Positions 4,258 through 6,464 of a stretch of DNA of 6,464 bases are shown here, piece after piece (the first letter of the stretch is position 1; every line of letters starts with the position of its first letter). Origin of the DNA: an uncultured Bacilli bacterium. Lineage in GTDB: Bacteria > Bacillota_I > Bacilli_A > RF39 > UBA660. The notes beneath the pieces were generated by a model. That model did no database searches, was not told where the DNA came from, and was given only the letters and a program-made list of their open reading frames with translations. Location of the stretch: assembly GCA_947630095.1 (NCBI GenBank), contig CANRGI010000071.1:1-6464 (forward strand), written 5' to 3'. A program made the translations under genes and the position numbers.

Positions 4258-6464
4258 ATGGCAAAATATGTTTATTTATTTAATGAAGGAAACAAAGATA
4301 TGAGAAACTTACTTGGAGGTAAAGGTGCTAACTTAGCAGAAATGACTAATATAGGCTTACCTGTTCCTAGTGGTTTTACAGTTACAACTGAAGCATGTAC
4401 TAGATATTATGAAGACGGAGAAGTTTTAAGTAGTGATATCGAAGAAGAAATTTTTACTAAATTAAAAGAACTAGAAACTAAAACTGGTAAAGTTATGGGA
4501 GATGCTAAAAATCCACTTTTAGTAAGTGTTAGAAGTGGTGCAAGAGCAAGTATGCCTGGTATGATGGATACAATTTTAAATTTAGGACTTAATGACGAAG
4601 TTGCAAGAGAGTTTGCCCTAGAGTGTGGTGACGAGAGATTTGTATACGATTCATATAGAAGATTTATACAAATGTTTGCAGATGTTGTTAAAGGTTTACC
4701 TAAATCAAGTTTTGAAAGAAAGTTTGACGAAATAAAAGAAAGTAAGGGAGTAAAATTCGATACTGAACTTACTAGTGAAGATTTAAAAGAAGTTGTAAAT
4801 ATATATAAAGAAGAATATATGCATCATACTGGAGTAGAATTTCCTCAAGATGCTAAAGAACAATTAATAGAAGCAGTTAAGGCTGTTTTTAGGAGTTGGA
4901 ATAACGAAAGGGCAATTGCTTATAGAAGATTAAATGATATACCTTCTAGTTGGGGTACTGCTGTTAATGTACAAGAAATGGTATATGGAAACCATGGTGA
5001 AACTAGTGGTACTGGTGTTGCATTTACTAGAAATCCTGCTACTGGAGAAAAGAAATTATTTGGAGAATATTTAATGAACGCTCAAGGGGAAGACGTGGTT
5101 GCCGGTATACGTACACCACAAAGCATTGATACTTTAAAAAGTGTTATGCCAGAGTGCTATCAAGCATTTACTCAAATTTGTGAAACGCTAGAAAATCATT
5201 ACAAAGATATGCAAGATATGGAATTTACTATTGAAAATGGTAAATTATTTATGTTACAAACTAGAAATGGTAAAAGAACTGCAGAGGCTGCTTTAAAAAT
5301 TGCAGTAGATTTAGTTAATGAAGGTATGATAACAAAAGAAGAAGCAATTTTAAGAGTAGAACCAAAACAATTAGACCAATTATTACATCCTAATTTTGAT
5401 AGTGAAGCATTAAAAAATGCAAAAGTAATAGCAACTGGTATTGCTGCTAGTCCTGGCGCTGCTACTGGTAAGATTTATTTTACTGCTAGTGATGTTATGA
5501 AAGCACACGAAAATGGCGAAAAAGATATGATTTTAGTAAGACTAGAAACTAGTCCAGAAGATATAGAAGGTATGAACTTAGCACACGGAGTACTTACAAT
5601 TCGTGGTGGTATGACTAGTCATGCTGCTGTAGTCGCTCGTGGTATGGGAACTTGCTGTGTTTCTGGCTGTGGAGAACTTACTATAAATGAAGAAGAAAAA
5701 ACTTTAACTTTAAAAACTGGAGAAGTATTTAAAGAAGGAGATTATATAAGTTTAGACGGAAGTACTGGAAATGTATACGGAGAACAAATTAAGACAGTTG
5801 AACCATCTATAAGTGGTAACTTTGAAACATTTATGAACTGGGCTGATAGTGAACGCAGACTTATGGTTAGAACTAATGCTGATACTCCAAAAGATGCCAC
5901 TATGGCTCGTAAATTTGGTGCAGAGGGTATTGGACTATGTAGAACTGAGCATATGTTCTTTGAAGAAGAAAGAATATTCAATTTTAGACGTATGATTACT
6001 GCTGATAGTTTAGAAAAAAGAGAAGAAGCACTTGAAGCAATACTTCCATATCAAAGAAGTGACTTTGAAGGATTATTTAAGGCTATGAGTGGATATGGAG
6101 TTAATATTAGATTATTAGACCCACCTTTACACGAATTTTTACCTCATACTGACGAAGAAATTAAACCACTTGCTGATAGTTTAGGTATGACTTTTGAAGA
6201 TTTAAAAGCAAGAGTAGAATCATTAAAAGAATTTAACCCAATGATGGGACATCGTGGTTGTAGACTTGCTATAACATATCCTGAAATTGCAAAAATGCAA
6301 ACTAGGGCTATTATCGAGGCTGCTATTAATGTAAATAAAGAAGGCGTAAATGTAGAACCTGAAATTATGATACCTTTAGTAGGCGACGAAAATGAGATTA
6401 AGTTTGTTAAGAGTGTTATAGTTGAAACTGCTGACAAGTTAATTAGTGAAAGCGGAGTAGATTT
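4258..6464 (+). CDS. ppdK: Pyruvate phosphate dikinase, 3' end beyond the window
   Basis: Catalyses the reversible conversion of ATP, phosphate and pyruvate to AMP, PPi and PEP; in anaerobes it commonly works in glycolysis, yielding ATP from PEP and PPi. About 735 residues are visible of the roughly 875 usual for the family, open to the window edge. The N-terminal ATP-grasp domain (about 1-340) has GGKGANLAEM (K22), VSVRSGARASMPGMMDTILN (R92), E322 and LQTRNGKRT (Q334, R336). The central swivelling phosphohistidine domain has GGMTSHAAVVARGMG with H455 as the phospho-acceptor, the same number as in the Clostridium symbiosum enzyme. T453 two residues earlier is the site phosphorylated by PPDK regulatory proteins where these exist. 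The start of the PEP/pyruvate barrel carries GLCRTEHMFF (R562), RLLDPPLHEFLP (R618) and NPMMGHRGCRLA. The catalytic Cys near the C-terminus is outside the window. The start is set by AGGAGG at 5 bases. Nothing looks broken. Unlike PEP synthase, the PPDK-type GGKGANLAEMT opening and domain spacing are clear. Confidence 0.95.
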   Translation, partial: MAKYVYLFNEGNKDMRNLLGGKGANLAEMTNIGLPVPSGFTVTTEACTRYYEDGEVLSSDIEEEIFTKLKELETKTGKVMGDAKNPLLVSVRSGARASMPGMMDTILNLGLNDEVAREFALECGDERFVYDSYRRFIQMFADVVKGLPKSSFERKFDEIKESKGVKFDTELTSEDLKEVVNIYKEEYMHHTGVEFPQDAKEQLIEAVKAVFRSWNNERAIAYRRLNDIPSSWGTAVNVQEMVYGNHGETSGTGVAFTRNPATGEKKLFGEYLMNAQGEDVVAGIRTPQSIDTLKSVMPECYQAFTQICETLENHYKDMQDMEFTIENGKLFMLQTRNGKRTAEAALKIAVDLVNEGMITKEEAILRVEPKQLDQLLHPNFDSEALKNAKVIATGIAASPGAATGKIYFTASDVMKAHENGEKDMILVRLETSPEDIEGMNLAHGVLTIRGGMTSHAAVVARGMGTCCVSGCGELTINEEEKTLTLKTGEVFKEGDYISLDGSTGNVYGEQIKTVEPSISGNFETFMNWADSERRLMVRTNADTPKDATMARKFGAEGIGLCRTEHMFFEEERIFNFRRMITADSLEKREEALEAILPYQRSDFEGLFKAMSGYGVNIRLLDPPLHEFLPHTDEEIKPLADSLGMTFEDLKARVESLKEFNPMMGHRGCRLAITYPEIAKMQTRAIIEAAINVNKEGVNVEPEIMIPLVGDENEIKFVKSVIVETADKLISESGVD

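Noticed and set aside
5742..6437. Two minus-strand ORFs inside ppdK
   Set aside because: Shadows of a well-conserved gene; Ser/Leu/Ile-rich products without recognisable features.
1..6464. CRISPR array, tRNA or rRNA genes
   Set aside because: No regularly spaced repeats, cloverleaf-like sequences or ribosomal RNA segments were seen; almost all of the window is protein-coding.

Overview
The window is AT-rich, Firmicutes-like DNA read entirely on the + strand. All tryptophans I checked are TGG, the stops are TAG or TAA, and no in-frame TGA is needed, so the standard bacterial code fits. Low GC, strong Shine-Dalgarno (SD) sites, a large single-pass surface protein of a type I associate with uncultured gut Bacilli/Mollicutes-like lineages (RF39-type), and a pyruvate phosphate dikinase together suggest an anaerobic, host-associated Firmicute with a reduced genome. 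The taxonomic placement is inference.

Positions 1-120 are a non-coding leader. It holds an 8-G homopolymer next to a -10-like TATTAT, a near-perfect inverted repeat with 11-6-11 geometry (67-94), and a small hairpin that runs into the SD site. Positions 121-2416 are one large surface-protein gene broken by a frame change near 1757-1770. The first 549 codons end at TAG 1770 and the rest continues open in the +1 frame to 2416. The encoded protein has an N-terminal membrane segment, a beta-rich stalk-like region, and two divergent copies of one module (Y..G, WRI, STLD/TTID, RP..., DPY/SPY); the break falls inside the second copy. A 77-aa Cro/CI-type DNA-binding protein follows after 8 bases with its SD overlapping the stop codon, then a clear intrinsic terminator (2661-2691).

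A second transcription unit begins at about 2701. A promoter is placed so that the mRNA would start at, or one base before, the ATG of a XerC/XerD-type tyrosine recombinase (leaderless). This is followed with no gap by an E. coli-type thymidine kinase (tdk) and then pyruvate phosphate dikinase (ppdK), which runs off the right edge with about 735 residues visible. The three look like one operon of housekeeping genes: chromosome dimer resolution or another Xer function, thymidine salvage, and PPi-linked glycolysis.

The first unit (surface protein plus repressor) looks like an accessory, possibly variable locus; the second is ordinary. The most interesting features are the frame break in a duplicated-module surface protein, the unusual leader in front of it, and the coupled small regulator.
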